DNA of 64,000 bases from an uncultured Oscillospiraceae bacterium (GTDB taxonomy: Bacteria; Bacillota; Clostridia; Oscillospirales; Oscillospiraceae): contig CANQOA010000003.1 of NCBI GenBank assembly GCA_947625355.1, forward strand, positions 1 to 64,000, in the 5' to 3' direction. Numbering within the stretch: the first letter of the stretch is position 1; every line of letters begins with the position of its first letter. A program made the position numbers and the translations under genes. Positions 1-7,594 of this stretch are shown one piece after another. The notes beneath the pieces are model-generated. The model was not told where the DNA came from. It did no database searches and saw only the letters and a list, made by a program, of their open reading frames with translations.

Positions 1-61
1 GGAATCGAACCCACGTCCCCAGCTTGGAAGGCTGGTGCACTAGCCGTTGTGCTACGCCCGC
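1..61 (-). tRNA. tRNA-Gly(TCC), 3' end cut by window edge
   Basis: On the minus strand the sequence starts GCGGGCGTAGC and shows a D arm, an anticodon stem CCAGC/GCTGG around the loop CTTCCAA (anticodon TCC), and the T-arm motif GGTTCGATTCC. The acceptor 3' strand lies outside the window. Confidence 0.93.
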
Positions 62-119
62 AAGCTAGGAGATTTTATCATCTCATGCACGAAATGTCAA
101 GAGCCGCGCAGGGCAAAAC

Positions 120-1190
120 TCACTTTTTTTCTGCCGCCGCCGATCCCACCGCCGCCGGGCGGGCGTCCTCATGCCGGATGAGGTGGATGACGCCGGTGTC
201 GTCCAGGTTTTTGATGATGGCGCAGGCGATGGGCAGCCCCAGCAGCCCGATGGGGCCGAAGAGCTTGGTGCCCACCAGCATGGCGATCAGCGTCACCAGC
301 GGGTGCAGCCCCACCTGGTGGCCCACCACACGGGGCTCCATGAACTGGCGGATGATGGTGATGACCACATACATCGCCACCAGGCCCAGCCCCTTGGCGA
401 TGTTGCCGCCCAGCAGACTGATGACGGCCCAGGGCATGAGCACGAAGCCCGCGCCCACCACGGGGAAGATGTCGAACACAGCGATCAGCAGCGCCAGGAG
501 CGGCGCCTGCTCCTGCTTGAGCAGCAGCAGTCCCGCCAGCAGCTCGCAGAAGGTGATGGCCATGATGATGCCGTAGCTCTTGCCGTATTTGACCACCACC
601 GTGACGAAGGTATCCTTGGCCTTCACCGCCACATGGCGGGGCCGCTCCGGCAGCTGCCGCAGCAGGAAGGCGGTCATGCGGTGGAAGTCCGCCGTCATGA
701 ACACCGTGGCGATCACGCAGATCAGCGCGGACACCAGCAGACTGGGCACCTTGGTGACCCAGCCGGAGACCAGCGACACGGCGCGCATGGAGAAGCTGGT
801 GATGGCATTGCCGATGGAGGAGATGATGTTGGGGATGGCGTTGGACACCGCCTCATAGGCCTCCGGGCCGATCCGCTCGGAAAACTCCGTGGCCCACTCC
901 ATGGCCGCCTGGAGGGAGGGCTCGATCGTGTCCCGGTAGAGCTGCGGCAGCCATACCACCACGTCCTGGATCCAGCTGACCACGCTCACCAGCAGCACCG
1001 CCAGCAGCCCGCTCAATATCATGAAAAACAGCAGCAAACACAGCAGTACCGCAAAGGACCGCCGCATATGGCACTTCACCGTCATCCAGCGGATGATGGG
1101 CGTCAGCATCCAGGAGAAAATGAACGCCAGGAAGAAGGGCCACACCAGCCCCAGCACATAGCGCACCAGCAGGAAGACGATCCCCACCAC
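120..1190 (-). CDS. AI-2E family transporter (PF01594-type permease)
   Basis: Polytopic membrane protein of about 356 residues with at least seven hydrophobic segments. The N-terminal pair around the PFFLAFIFSWMLTPI segment and the C-terminal GLGLVAMYVVITIIRQ..EPRVVG region are typical of the AI-2E/PerM permease family. Members export or exchange small molecules; the substrate cannot be told here. The conventional start is the GTG at 1190, which would cut into the first membrane segment. The frame stays open upstream, and an ACG codon at 1245-1247 follows a strong GGGAGGGAG ribosome-binding-like run. The family-like N-terminus (basic residues before the first helix) fits that longer form. A promoter at 1340-1368 leaves room for it. 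The gene runs convergently with nothing and lies just downstream of spoIIR. Confidence 0.85.
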   Translation of the reverse strand: MVGIVFLLVRYVLGLVWPFFLAFIFSWMLTPIIRWMTVKCHMRRSFAVLLCLLLFFMILSGLLAVLLVSVVSWIQDVVVWLPQLYRDTIEPSLQAAMEWATEFSERIGPEAYEAVSNAIPNIISSIGNAITSFSMRAVSLVSGWVTKVPSLLVSALICVIATVFMTADFHRMTAFLLRQLPERPRHVAVKAKDTFVTVVVKYGKSYGIIMAITFCELLAGLLLLKQEQAPLLALLIAVFDIFPVVGAGFVLMPWAVISLLGGNIAKGLGLVAMYVVITIIRQFMEPRVVGHQVGLHPLVTLIAMLVGTKLFGPIGLLGLPIACAIIKNLDDTGVIHLIRHEDARPAAVGSAAAEKK

Positions 1191-1339
1191 GATGGCGCAG
1201 TAGACGGCGTTGATGATGAATCTCCGGCGGTGTTCGATATCGTTCGTGGCGGCTCCCTCCCTTCTTGGCGGATAATGGCCGGAGCATACCCCCGGGCGGT
1301 AAAGAAACGGGACAGCAAAACGGTAAAGATGCCCTTTTC

Positions 1340-1368
1340 AGAATATCACCGGCCGGGAGCAAAGTCAA
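1340..1368 (-). promoter_or_regulatory. Sigma-A-type promoter for the AI-2E-type permease
   Basis: Minus-strand TTGACT, 17 bp spacer, TATTCT. It lies in the gap between spoIIR and the permease gene, so the permease can be transcribed alone. Confidence 0.6.
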
Positions 1369-1415
1369 TCGCGGGAAAGATTAAATTCCGCCGCGGCCGC
1401 TCCTGGGGCCCGGCG

Positions 1416-1997
1416 TCAGCGCAGCGCCTGGACCAGCATGCCCCACCACTCCAGCAGCCGGAACCGGATCTCATAGCCCGTTCCGTCCCGGTCCGTCTCC
1501 GCCGCGTCCTCCCCCTCCAGCGGCTGGAAGGCGTCCTCCGCCGGCCCGGCCAGCGCCTCGGTGCACAGCGGCGGGAACACCACACACCACCAATTGTGCC
1601 CCGCCCCGGCCCCCAGGATCACCCGCAGAGAGACATACTGTCCCGCCGGCAGCGAGAAGTCGCCATAGTCCCGGGTGGGATAATACTCCGTGCCCAGCCG
1701 GACCTCCACGCCCCCCAGCGCCTCCAGCTCGGGGATATGCTCGTAAATTATGTTAACCGCATCCTCCCGGCTCCCACAGCCCTCCAGCGCCGGGGCCAGC
1801 ACATCCAGGACCCGGTCCCGCATCCGCAGCTTGGCGGCCTGGTCGGCGTCGGAGTCGGAGTTGGCCACCACGTGCAGCCGCACCAGTCCCCCGGCGAGCT
1901 CCTCCTGGGCCGCCTCCGCCCAGGCGCCCGTGAAAAACAGCGCGCACAGCGCCAGCAGCAGCGCGATCTCCCAGGGCCGCAGTTTTTGTTTGTACAT
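1416..1997 (-). CDS. spoIIR: Stage II sporulation protein R
   Basis: SpoIIR is the secreted forespore signal that triggers SpoIIGA-dependent processing of pro-sigma-E in the mother cell. The protein has an N-terminal hydrophobic signal (about residues 8-26), then the family hallmarks LVRLHVVANSDS.ADQAAKL.MRD and the late GHNWWCVVFPPLC motif. Length (about 193 residues) is normal. I chose the ATG at 1997 (MYKQK) over the ATG at 2015, because the upstream one lies inside a perfect hairpin. Its presence marks the host as an endospore former. It lies 52 bp after ispE on the same strand, and a hairpin fills that gap. Confidence 0.92.
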   Translation of the reverse strand: MYKQKLRPWEIALLLALCALFFTGAWAEAAQEELAGGLVRLHVVANSDSDADQAAKLRMRDRVLDVLAPALEGCGSREDAVNIIYEHIPELEALGGVEVRLGTEYYPTRDYGDFSLPAGQYVSLRVILGAGAGHNWWCVVFPPLCTEALAGPAEDAFQPLEGEDAAETDRDGTGYEIRFRLLEWWGMLVQALR

Positions 1998-2000
1998 AAA

Positions 2001-2033
2001 AGCATCACCGTCCATATTTTGGACGGTGATGCT
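2001..2033 (-). terminator. Perfect 13-bp hairpin between ispE and spoIIR
   Basis: Arms AGCATCACCGTCC and GGACGGTGATGCT flank a 7-nt loop. On the minus strand the hairpin is followed by TTTT and at once by the spoIIR ATG. It could end the apgM-ispE transcript. If the RNA reads through, it would fold the region just before the spoIIR start. Confidence 0.65.
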
Positions 2034-2048
2034 GAGATCTAAACTTTT

Positions 2049-2894
2049 TTATGGCGCGTATGGCCGCGTCAGGAAGCACTCCGCATAGCGGGCGGAGAGG
2101 GCCTCTTGGGCGCCGCGGGCGGCGGCCTCGTCGGCGAACAGGCCGAACACCGCGCTGCCGCTGCCGGTCATGACCGCGCCCAGAGCGCCCCGGTCGGTGA
2201 GCTCACCCTTGATGGCGGCGATCTCGTTTTGCCGCCGGCCCAGCACGTCCTCGAACACGTTGAACATCCGCCGGGCCACCCCGGCGGTGTCGCCGCTCTC
2301 CAGGGCCGCCAGGATGCCGGCCGTATCGGGCCGCAGGCGGCTGCGGCGGCTGTCGATCTTGCCGAACAGCTCCGGGGTGGACACGGAGAAGGCGGGCTTG
2401 CAGATCACGACGGCGCAGTCGGGCAGGGGCGGCAGAGCGGTGAGCTCGTCTCCCCGTCCCTCCGCCAGGGCGGTGCCCTCCATCACGCAGAAGGGCACGT
2501 CGCTGCCCACCTTGGCGCCCAGAGCCATCAGCTCCCCCAAGGTCTGGCGGCCGCCGGTGAGCTCGTTCAGGGCCCGGAGCACGGCGGCGGCGTCGGCGGA
2601 GCCGCCCCCCATCCCCGCGCAGACGGGGATGCGCTTCGTGACGCGGATGTCCGCGCCCAGGCCGGTGCCCTCCAGGAAAAGCTGCGCCGCCTTTACCGCC
2701 AGGTTATGCCCGTCGGCGGGCAGATAGCTCTGGCCGGGATCGATGGAGAAGCGGCCGCCGTCGGTGAGCTCCACCTGCAGGTCGTCGCCGAATCGGACCG
2801 TCTGCATCACCATGCGCATGTCATGGTAGCCGTCCCGGCCCCGGCCCAGCACGTCCAGGGAGAGATTCAGCTTTGCGTGCGCTCTTACGATCAT
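2049..2894 (-). CDS. ispE: 4-diphosphocytidyl-2-C-methyl-D-erythritol kinase
   Basis: GHMP-superfamily kinase of the MEP isoprenoid pathway; it phosphorylates the 2-hydroxyl of CDP-ME. The N-terminus AHAKLNLSLDVLGRG.DGYH is the IspE signature (substrate Lys and Asp region). The ATP-binding glycine-rich loop PVCAGMGGGSADAAAVL is near residues 90-108. The C-terminal MTGSGSAVFGLF loop is intact. Length, 281 residues, is normal. Its ATG overlaps the apgM stop by 4 bp (ATGA), so the two genes are translationally coupled. Confidence 0.96.
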   Translation of the reverse strand: MIVRAHAKLNLSLDVLGRGRDGYHDMRMVMQTVRFGDDLQVELTDGGRFSIDPGQSYLPADGHNLAVKAAQLFLEGTGLGADIRVTKRIPVCAGMGGGSADAAAVLRALNELTGGRQTLGELMALGAKVGSDVPFCVMEGTALAEGRGDELTALPPLPDCAVVICKPAFSVSTPELFGKIDSRRSRLRPDTAGILAALESGDTAGVARRMFNVFEDVLGRRQNEIAAIKGELTDRGALGAVMTGSGSAVFGLFADEAAARGAQEALSARYAECFLTRPYAP

Positions 2895-4123
2895 CTCTCG
2901 AACAGCATGTCCAGCAATGCCGTGCCCGCCGGGACGAAAACGCCGGTGGCCAGGCCGTTCTTCTCTGTATAGCTGCGGCCGGAGCAGGTCCGCTCCCGGC
3001 TGTCATAGATGAGGAAGGGCACCGGAGAGCCGTCGTGGGCCCGGTTGGAGGTGAGGGTCTTGTGGTCGGACAGGATCAGGATGCGGAAGTCCTCCCCCGT
3101 GGAGCGCAGATACTCCACGATGGGGGCCGTCTCCCGGCTGTCCAGCCAGGCGATGGACTGGAGCTTGCCCGGCGTGTCGCCGTTGTGGGTGCACTCGTCG
3201 GGCGCCTCGATGTGCAGCGCGGCAAAGTCGCACCGGGAGAGGATCTCGATGGTCTTTTGGCACTTGCCCTCCCAGTTGGTGTCGATCTCGCCGGTGACGC
3301 CGGGCACCAGCGGCGCGGGCAGCCCGCTCAGCCGCGCGATGCCCCGCACCAGAGGCACGGCGGACACCACCTCGCCGGTGTGGCCGTATTTGGCGGCGAA
3401 ATCCGGCAGGATGGCGGCGGTGCCCTCGGCCCAGAACCAGATGCCGTTGGCCGGCAGCTTTCCCGCCGCCCGGCGGGCCTCGTTCAGGGGATGGCGGTCC
3501 AAGAACCGGAAGGCGGCCTCCTGGAGCCGGCCCAGCTTTTCCGCCACGGCGCAGCCGCTGGGCGCCAGGGGCCCGATGACCTCGCCCAGATGGTCGTGGG
3601 GCGGGATCAGCCGGATGCCGGCGATGTTCGCGCGGTGCATGACGGCAAAGTGGCGGAAGGAGGAGCCGGGGTTGATCTCGATGTCGTATTCCCTGGCCAG
3701 AGCGGCAAACTCCGGGCTCTGCCAAAGCTCTGTGACGAGCTTGTCGGAGGTCTCGCCGTCGATGGAGCCGGCGCTGTGGGAGAGGATGCGGCGCTGGCTG
3801 TAGGGCGTGTCGGCGTCCTCCAGCGCGACCATATTGCACCGGCAGGCCATGTCCCCGTCGGCCAGCTTTATGCCCTGGGCGGCCGCCTCCAGCGGGCCCC
3901 GGCCGTGATAGTACTGGAGGGGGTCGGCCCCGAAGATGGACATGATGGCCGTGGCGCTGCCCGGCTCAAACTCCTTCGGACAGTTCACCGTGCTGCCCAG
4001 CAGGCCCTTCCGGCTGAGGTCGTCGATGACCGGCTTGTCGGCCACCTCCAGGGGGGTCTTATCGTCCAGGGCGGGCACGGGATCGTCCGCCATGCCGTCG
4101 CCGATGATGAGAAGGTATTTCAT
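2891..4123 (-). CDS. apgM: 2,3-bisphosphoglycerate-independent phosphoglycerate mutase, archaeal-type
   Basis: Alkaline-phosphatase-fold phosphoglycerate mutase that interconverts 3- and 2-phosphoglycerate in glycolysis. The start IIGDGMADDP and internal motifs (a Ser after the first metal site in GSATAIMSIFG, the HIEAPDECTHNGD segment, and the ILSDHKTLT metal site) match the ApgM/COG3635 family rather than GpmI. The ATG at 4123 is chosen because it follows GAGGAG at proper spacing; the ORF track extends 19 codons further without support. It overlaps ispE by 4 bp. About 410 residues. Confidence 0.93.
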   Translation of the reverse strand: MKYLLIIGDGMADDPVPALDDKTPLEVADKPVIDDLSRKGLLGSTVNCPKEFEPGSATAIMSIFGADPLQYYHGRGPLEAAAQGIKLADGDMACRCNMVALEDADTPYSQRRILSHSAGSIDGETSDKLVTELWQSPEFAALAREYDIEINPGSSFRHFAVMHRANIAGIRLIPPHDHLGEVIGPLAPSGCAVAEKLGRLQEAAFRFLDRHPLNEARRAAGKLPANGIWFWAEGTAAILPDFAAKYGHTGEVVSAVPLVRGIARLSGLPAPLVPGVTGEIDTNWEGKCQKTIEILSRCDFAALHIEAPDECTHNGDTPGKLQSIAWLDSRETAPIVEYLRSTGEDFRILILSDHKTLTSNRAHDGSPVPFLIYDSRERTCSGRSYTEKNGLATGVFVPAGTALLDMLFER

Positions 4124-4151
4124 TGCGCTCGCTCCTCTTGTGTTTTTCGGT

Positions 4152-4180
4152 ATTGTAGCACGTTTCGCCCCGCCGGGCAA
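4152..4180 (-). promoter_or_regulatory. Promoter for apgM-ispE
   Basis: Minus-strand TTGCCC, 17 bp spacer, TACAAT, about 30 bp upstream of the apgM start. Confidence 0.6.
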
Positions 4181-4214
4181 GGGAAAAACCGGGCGCCGCC
4201 GCCCGGTTTTTCCC
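4181..4214 (-). terminator. Intrinsic terminator of the DUF1622 gene
   Basis: The stem AAAAACCGGGCG / CGCCCGGTTTTT is nearly self-complementary and ends in a T run on either strand. It sits just after the DUF1622 stop codon and just before the apgM promoter. Confidence 0.75.
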
Positions 4215-4231
4215 TACGTCCCGATATCCGC

Positions 4232-4645
4232 TCAGACCTGCTCCACGGTCTCCTTTTCCTCATCGCTCTTCCGCTTGTGGGAGGGCTTCTCCGGCAGGAG
4301 GCCGTTGTGATACATGGCCTCGATCTTGGCCTCCTTGGTGATCTCCCAGTAGATCATGGCCGCGACCAGGCCACGCAGAAGGATGATGGCGAAGATGGAG
4401 ACCAGCTCCGTCGTCTCCGTGGCGATCACCGTACGCAGCACCTCGCCGCCCATCTTGAAGGCCAGGGCCAGCAAAATGCCCTGAGAGATGGTGGTGCGCA
4501 CGTCCGGCGACTTTTTCAGCCACTTGATCATGCTGATGATGCCGGTGACCAGCAGCACCGAGGTGCCGAAGAATTCCAGGATCAGGATGCCCCACTCCAC
4601 CAGATAGCGGAACATCGTCTCCGCATGCGCGAGCATCGCGTTCAT
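4232..4645 (-). CDS. DUF1622 family membrane protein
   Basis: Small integral membrane protein of about 137 residues. It has three likely helices: VEWGILILEFFGTSVLLVTG, ISQGILLALAFKMGGEVLR and LVSIFAIILLRGLVAAM. A charged cytoplasmic tail follows. The pattern of helix 1, a basic loop, helix 2 with KxGGEVLRT, then the LRGLVAAMIYWEI segment, matches the DUF1622 family, whose function is unknown. The ATG at 4645 was chosen because AGGAGG lies 9-10 bp upstream; an earlier in-frame ATG overlaps that site. It stands alone between its own promoter and terminator. Confidence 0.8.
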   Translation of the reverse strand: MNAMLAHAETMFRYLVEWGILILEFFGTSVLLVTGIISMIKWLKKSPDVRTTISQGILLALAFKMGGEVLRTVIATETTELVSIFAIILLRGLVAAMIYWEITKEAKIEAMYHNGLLPEKPSHKRKSDEEKETVEQV

Positions 4646-4695
4646 ATAGGCCCCCCTCCTCACGGAAATAATAAATATTTATTTATCTATTTATT

Positions 4696-4725
4696 ACTAT
4701 ACCGTATGATTGTGCATTCTGTCAA
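4696..4725 (-). promoter_or_regulatory. Promoter for the DUF1622 gene
   Basis: Minus-strand TTGACA, 18 bp spacer, TATAGT. The transcript would begin with an unusually AT-rich leader of TATTTAT-like repeats before the start codon. Confidence 0.75.
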
Positions 4726-4735
4726 TAGTCTGCCA

Positions 4736-6061
4736 TTATTTGTCTCCCGACAGCAGCAGTTTTGCCAACGCGGCCGCCCGGCTGTAGTACCAGTCAAAGA
4801 CCCGGTCCCGTGGCTCCTCCGGGTGAAGCAGGGCGTCCTCGATGAACTCGATGTACTCATTCAGCGCCGCCAGGCGGATATCCAGCAGATACTGCTCCCA
4901 GGCGGGCTTTTGAGATAGTTTTATGTAAACTTGTTCGAGCAATTCCCGTTTCTGCGCCTCCGTCATGGAGAAGGGGAAGGGGGGATGACTGCCGGGGTCC
5001 CCGCCGTGGGCGATGAGCCGGGCGATATCCAGCGCGTACGGCATCACGCCGCCGAAGGCCCAGTCCGCCAGAATGACCCGGCCCTGGGAGAACAGGCAGT
5101 TGCAGGGCAGCATGTCCCCGCTGCACAGCGTCCGGGGACAGGTGCTCTGCCGGTCCAGAAACAGCGCGTAGGCGGCGGCCAGAACGGGCTCGTCCGCCAG
5201 GCACTTTGCCCGGCGCCGGACCCGCTCCATGTACCGGTCGAAGCGCTCCGTCTCGGTTGCGCCCCAGAAACGGTCCATCACCGACGCCAGGGCGTCCGCG
5301 CAGGGGCCGGTCATCTCATCGGCAAAGTCCCGCAGGTCCGGGCCGTCGACATAGTCCAGCAGGAGCCAGACCCGGCCGTCCCATGTGCCGCTTCCATAGC
5401 TGCGGGGGACGGGGAGGCCGGGGGCGGAGAGATACCGCTCATAGAGCCGGACCTCTTCGCTGTCCGAGGCCTTCAGGACATATGCCCTGTCCCCGGCGGT
5501 GAGGCGATAGACGTTGTACCGGTTCAAAACGCCCTCTCCGTCGTCGCAGAACTGCTCCGCCGAAACAGGGCCCACGTCCCGGCACAGGATGCCGGACAGC
5601 AGGTCCTGAAAGGGGATCGGCGAACCCGCCGCCGGCTCCAGATACCGTCCCATGCCCCGGCGGTCCAAAAACGCCTGGGCGGCGGTGAGTATCCGTTTGT
5701 CGTCCGGATAGGTGAGGGCGGCCAGAGCCTGGTCAAAGGGCAGCCATTCGATGGCGGCCACCTCCTCGGGCTGGGCGGCGGTGTCCGCGCGCTTGGCGCG
5801 GGCCAGGAAGAAGATGACCTCCTTCATGACGCCGGGCTCCGGGCTGTACTCGATCCGCTCCCGGAAGCCGTCCAGGAACGCGACGGACAGTGCCGTCTCC
5901 TCCCGGATCTCCCGGACGGCGGTGTCATGCTCTGTCTCGCCGGCCTCCACATGGCCCTTGCACAGGGATGTGTGGCCCTTTTGCATGCGCTCCACCAGCC
6001 ACAGCGTCTCCCGCTCCCGGGCGATATAGATCGCCGCGCCGCAGCTTTTTTCCCAGACCAT
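4736..6061 (-). CDS. NUDIX hydrolase fused to aminoglycoside-phosphotransferase-like domain
   Basis: Two-domain protein of 441 residues. Residues about 1-135 are a NUDIX domain with an intact box (GHVEAGETEHDTAVREIREE), expected to hydrolyse a nucleoside-diphosphate-linked substrate. From about residue 165 to the end there is a small-molecule kinase domain of the APH/choline-kinase type: a lysine in AYVLKAS, LLLDYVDGPDL hinge, the catalytic-loop equivalent CSGDMLPCN, and the ILADWAFGG metal site. The usual HGD of the catalytic loop reads SGD, so the histidine is lost while Asp and Asn remain. The gene has its own promoter and no partner genes. The fusion may join activation and clean-up of one metabolite; antibiotic resistance is possible but not supported by context. 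Confidence 0.85.
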   Translation of the reverse strand: MVWEKSCGAAIYIARERETLWLVERMQKGHTSLCKGHVEAGETEHDTAVREIREETALSVAFLDGFRERIEYSPEPGVMKEVIFFLARAKRADTAAQPEEVAAIEWLPFDQALAALTYPDDKRILTAAQAFLDRRGMGRYLEPAAGSPIPFQDLLSGILCRDVGPVSAEQFCDDGEGVLNRYNVYRLTAGDRAYVLKASDSEEVRLYERYLSAPGLPVPRSYGSGTWDGRVWLLLDYVDGPDLRDFADEMTGPCADALASVMDRFWGATETERFDRYMERVRRRAKCLADEPVLAAAYALFLDRQSTCPRTLCSGDMLPCNCLFSQGRVILADWAFGGVMPYALDIARLIAHGGDPGSHPPFPFSMTEAQKRELLEQVYIKLSQKPAWEQYLLDIRLAALNEYIEFIEDALLHPEEPRDRVFDWYYSRAAALAKLLLSGDK

Positions 6062-6085
6062 AAGCTCGCCTCCTGTTTTATGGTA

Positions 6086-6114
6086 ACTATAATATGTAAA
6101 TTATATTATGTCAA
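6086..6114 (-). promoter_or_regulatory. Promoter for the NUDIX-phosphotransferase gene
   Basis: Minus-strand TTGACA, exactly 17 bp, TATAGT. The -35 box overlaps the stop codon of the upstream acetyltransferase remnant. Confidence 0.8.
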
Positions 6115-6299
6115 TCTAACGCTTTCCGCATATAGATCAGCCTGCGCACAGTGCCGTCGCTCCGGCGGATGCCGTTCGGCAGCTCGCCCCAGGGCTGAAA
6201 GCCCATCTTCCCATAGAGGGCCCGGCCCCGCTGGCTGCCCTCGTGGAACAGGGCCTGCGTGCCGTCGTTTAATATCACCGTTTTTGCCTCAGAGCGCAT
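6111..6299 (-). pseudogene. C-terminal remnant of a GNAT-type acetyltransferase
   Basis: A 62-residue frame whose second half (ALYGKMGFQPWGELPNGIRR...RLIYMRKAL) has the look of the last strand-helix-strand of a GNAT N-acetyltransferase (the LYxKxGF motif). The acetyl-CoA binding part that should precede it is missing, and I see no proper ribosome-binding site. It probably survives as a decayed fragment; a short functional protein is less likely. It sits beside a cluster of palindromes. Confidence 0.5.
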
Positions 6300-6349
6300 G
6301 ATATCAGCCTCGCAGAGTTTGCGCCCGCAGGCGCAGAGGAAATAGGATC

Positions 6350-6382
6350 ATTCTTTCCGAGGGCGTGTACCTCGGAAAGAAT
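6350..6382. repeat. Perfect 13-bp inverted repeat
   Basis: ATTCTTTCCGAGG and CCTCGGAAAGAAT separated by 7 nt. It has no T tract. It is one of three palindromes between rplL and the acetyltransferase remnant. Confidence 0.8.
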
Positions 6383-6405
6383 ACTTCTCAGCCCGCAAAC
6401 GTGCG

Positions 6406-6436
6406 AAAGGTCCGGCTCTGAAGAGCCGGACCTTTT
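6406..6436 (-). terminator. Hairpin terminator downstream of rplL
   Basis: AAAGGTCCGGCTCT and AGAGCCGGACCTTTT with a 2-nt loop, a GC-rich stem flanked by A and T runs. It can serve the rplJ-rplL transcript. Confidence 0.75.
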
Positions 6437-6462
6437 GTGCGCTGCAGCGGGCTGCAGCCTTT

Positions 6463-6491
6463 TCATTTGAAAGGCCCTGCCTTTCAAATGA
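6463..6491 (-). repeat. Perfect 12-bp inverted repeat abutting the rplL stop
   Basis: TCATTTGAAAGG and CCTTTCAAATGA with a 5-nt loop, starting 2 bp after the rplL stop codon. It may stabilise the mRNA 3' end; the real terminator seems to be the following hairpin. Confidence 0.75.
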
Positions 6492-6492
6492 C

Positions 6493-6867
6493 TTATTTGA
6501 GCTCGACCTTCGCGCCCACGTCCTCCAGGCGCTTCTTCAGCTCCTCGGCCTCTTCCTTGGAGACCTGCTCCTTGATGACGGCGGGGATGCCCTCCACCTT
6601 CGCCTTGGCCTCGGCCAGGCCCAGGTTGGTGATGGCGCGGACTTCCTTGATGACCTTGATCTTCTCAGCGCCGAAGTCGGTCATGACCACGTCGAACTCG
6701 GTCTTTTCTTCCACGGCGGGGCCGGCGGCAGCGGCAGCGGGAGCGGCCACGGCGGCAGCGGCGGAAACGCCGAATACGTCCTCGATCTCGTGCACGAGCT
6801 CAGCCAGCTCCAGCACGGACATAGCCTTGATCTCGTCGATCAGAGCGGTAACTTTTTCGCTAGCCAT
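6493..6867 (-). CDS. rplL: 50S ribosomal protein L7/L12
   Basis: The stalk protein of the large ribosomal subunit, 124 residues. It has the N-terminal dimerisation helix ([22 protein letters not shown]), an Ala-rich hinge, and the C-terminal factor-binding domain with EKTEFDVVM and [23 protein letters not shown]. It follows rplJ by about 50 bp and shares its transcript. It is translated from an ATG with GGAG upstream. Confidence 0.98.
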   Translation of the reverse strand: MASEKVTALIDEIKAMSVLELAELVHEIEDVFGVSAAAAVAAPAAAAAGPAVEEKTEFDVVMTDFGAEKIKVIKEVRAITNLGLAEAKAKVEGIPAVIKEQVSKEEAEELKKRLEDVGAKVELK

Positions 6868-6920
6868 TTTTGTAATTCTCCTTCAAATAAATTATCAGAT
6901 GTCAGATGTTTACAGCCGGA

Positions 6921-7457
6921 TCACTCCGCAGCGGGAGCTTCCTCGGCGGACGCGGGAGCGCCGCCCTTCTGCTCGACGACCTGTCCCAGGACGACGGCCA
7001 GGGACGTGATGGGCGCCAGCATGGTGCCAAGGACCTTGGAATACAGCGCGTCGCGGCTGGGCAGGGGAGCCAGCTCCGCCACCTCGGCGTCGTTGAGGAC
7101 CTTGCCGTTCACGAACACGCCCTTGATGGTGAACAGGTCGCCCATCTTGTTGGCGAACTCGGTGAGCTCGTGCAGGGGGACCAGGGGATCGGAAGCGCTG
7201 GTGGCCAAGCTGGTGGTGCCGTTCAGGTGGTCGTCCAGACCGGACAGGCCCACCTTATCCAGCGCCAGACGGGTCAGGGTGTTCTTCACCACGGAGTACT
7301 CCACGTTCTTCTCGCGCAGATCGCGGCGCAGCTCGGTGTCCTGGGCCACGTTGATGCCCTTGTAATCCACCAGGACGCCGCCCTCGGCCTCCTTCAGCCG
7401 CTGGGCCAGAGTCTCGACGATGGCCTGCTTTTCGGTCAAAATCGCTTTGCTGGGCAT
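6921..7457 (-). CDS. rplJ: 50S ribosomal protein L10
   Basis: Base of the ribosomal stalk; binds L7/L12 dimers through its C-terminal helix. The N-terminus MPSKAILTEKQAIVETLAQRL and the VDYKGINVAQDTELRRDLRE segment are typical. The ATG at 7457 lies behind a perfect AGGAGGTG. The C-terminus has an Ala/Glu-rich tail. Length is 178 residues. The usual neighbours rplK-rplA and rpoB are absent, so this rplJL pair is a separate transcription unit here. Confidence 0.97.
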   Translation of the reverse strand: MPSKAILTEKQAIVETLAQRLKEAEGGVLVDYKGINVAQDTELRRDLREKNVEYSVVKNTLTRLALDKVGLSGLDDHLNGTTSLATSASDPLVPLHELTEFANKMGDLFTIKGVFVNGKVLNDAEVAELAPLPSRDALYSKVLGTMLAPITSLAVVLGQVVEQKGGAPASAEEAPAAE

Positions 7458-7515
7458 AGGTTTCGTTTCACCTCCTAAAAAAGAAAATGTCCTTGTCCAA
7501 AGAGACAACGACACA

Positions 7516-7588
7516 TAAAATCATCATGATCCTATTGACGTCCTCGGCGGGACTTACGCCCATAGGGGCAGCCTGCTGTCTTTGAACG
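7516..7588 (-). ncRNA. Ribosomal protein L10 leader (autoregulatory mRNA structure)
   Basis: On the minus strand the leader holds AGACAGCAGG followed further on by CCGCCGAGGA, the two conserved blocks of the L10 leader (Rfam L10_leader) that bind the L10-(L12)4 complex and repress translation. It lies between a strong promoter and rplJ, where this element is expected. Confidence 0.85.
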
Positions 7589-7594
7589 GCAATC

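Noticed and set aside
4736-6061. Aminoglycoside resistance gene
   Set aside because: The phosphotransferase-like domain is fused to NUDIX, has an altered catalytic loop, and nothing in the context points to resistance.
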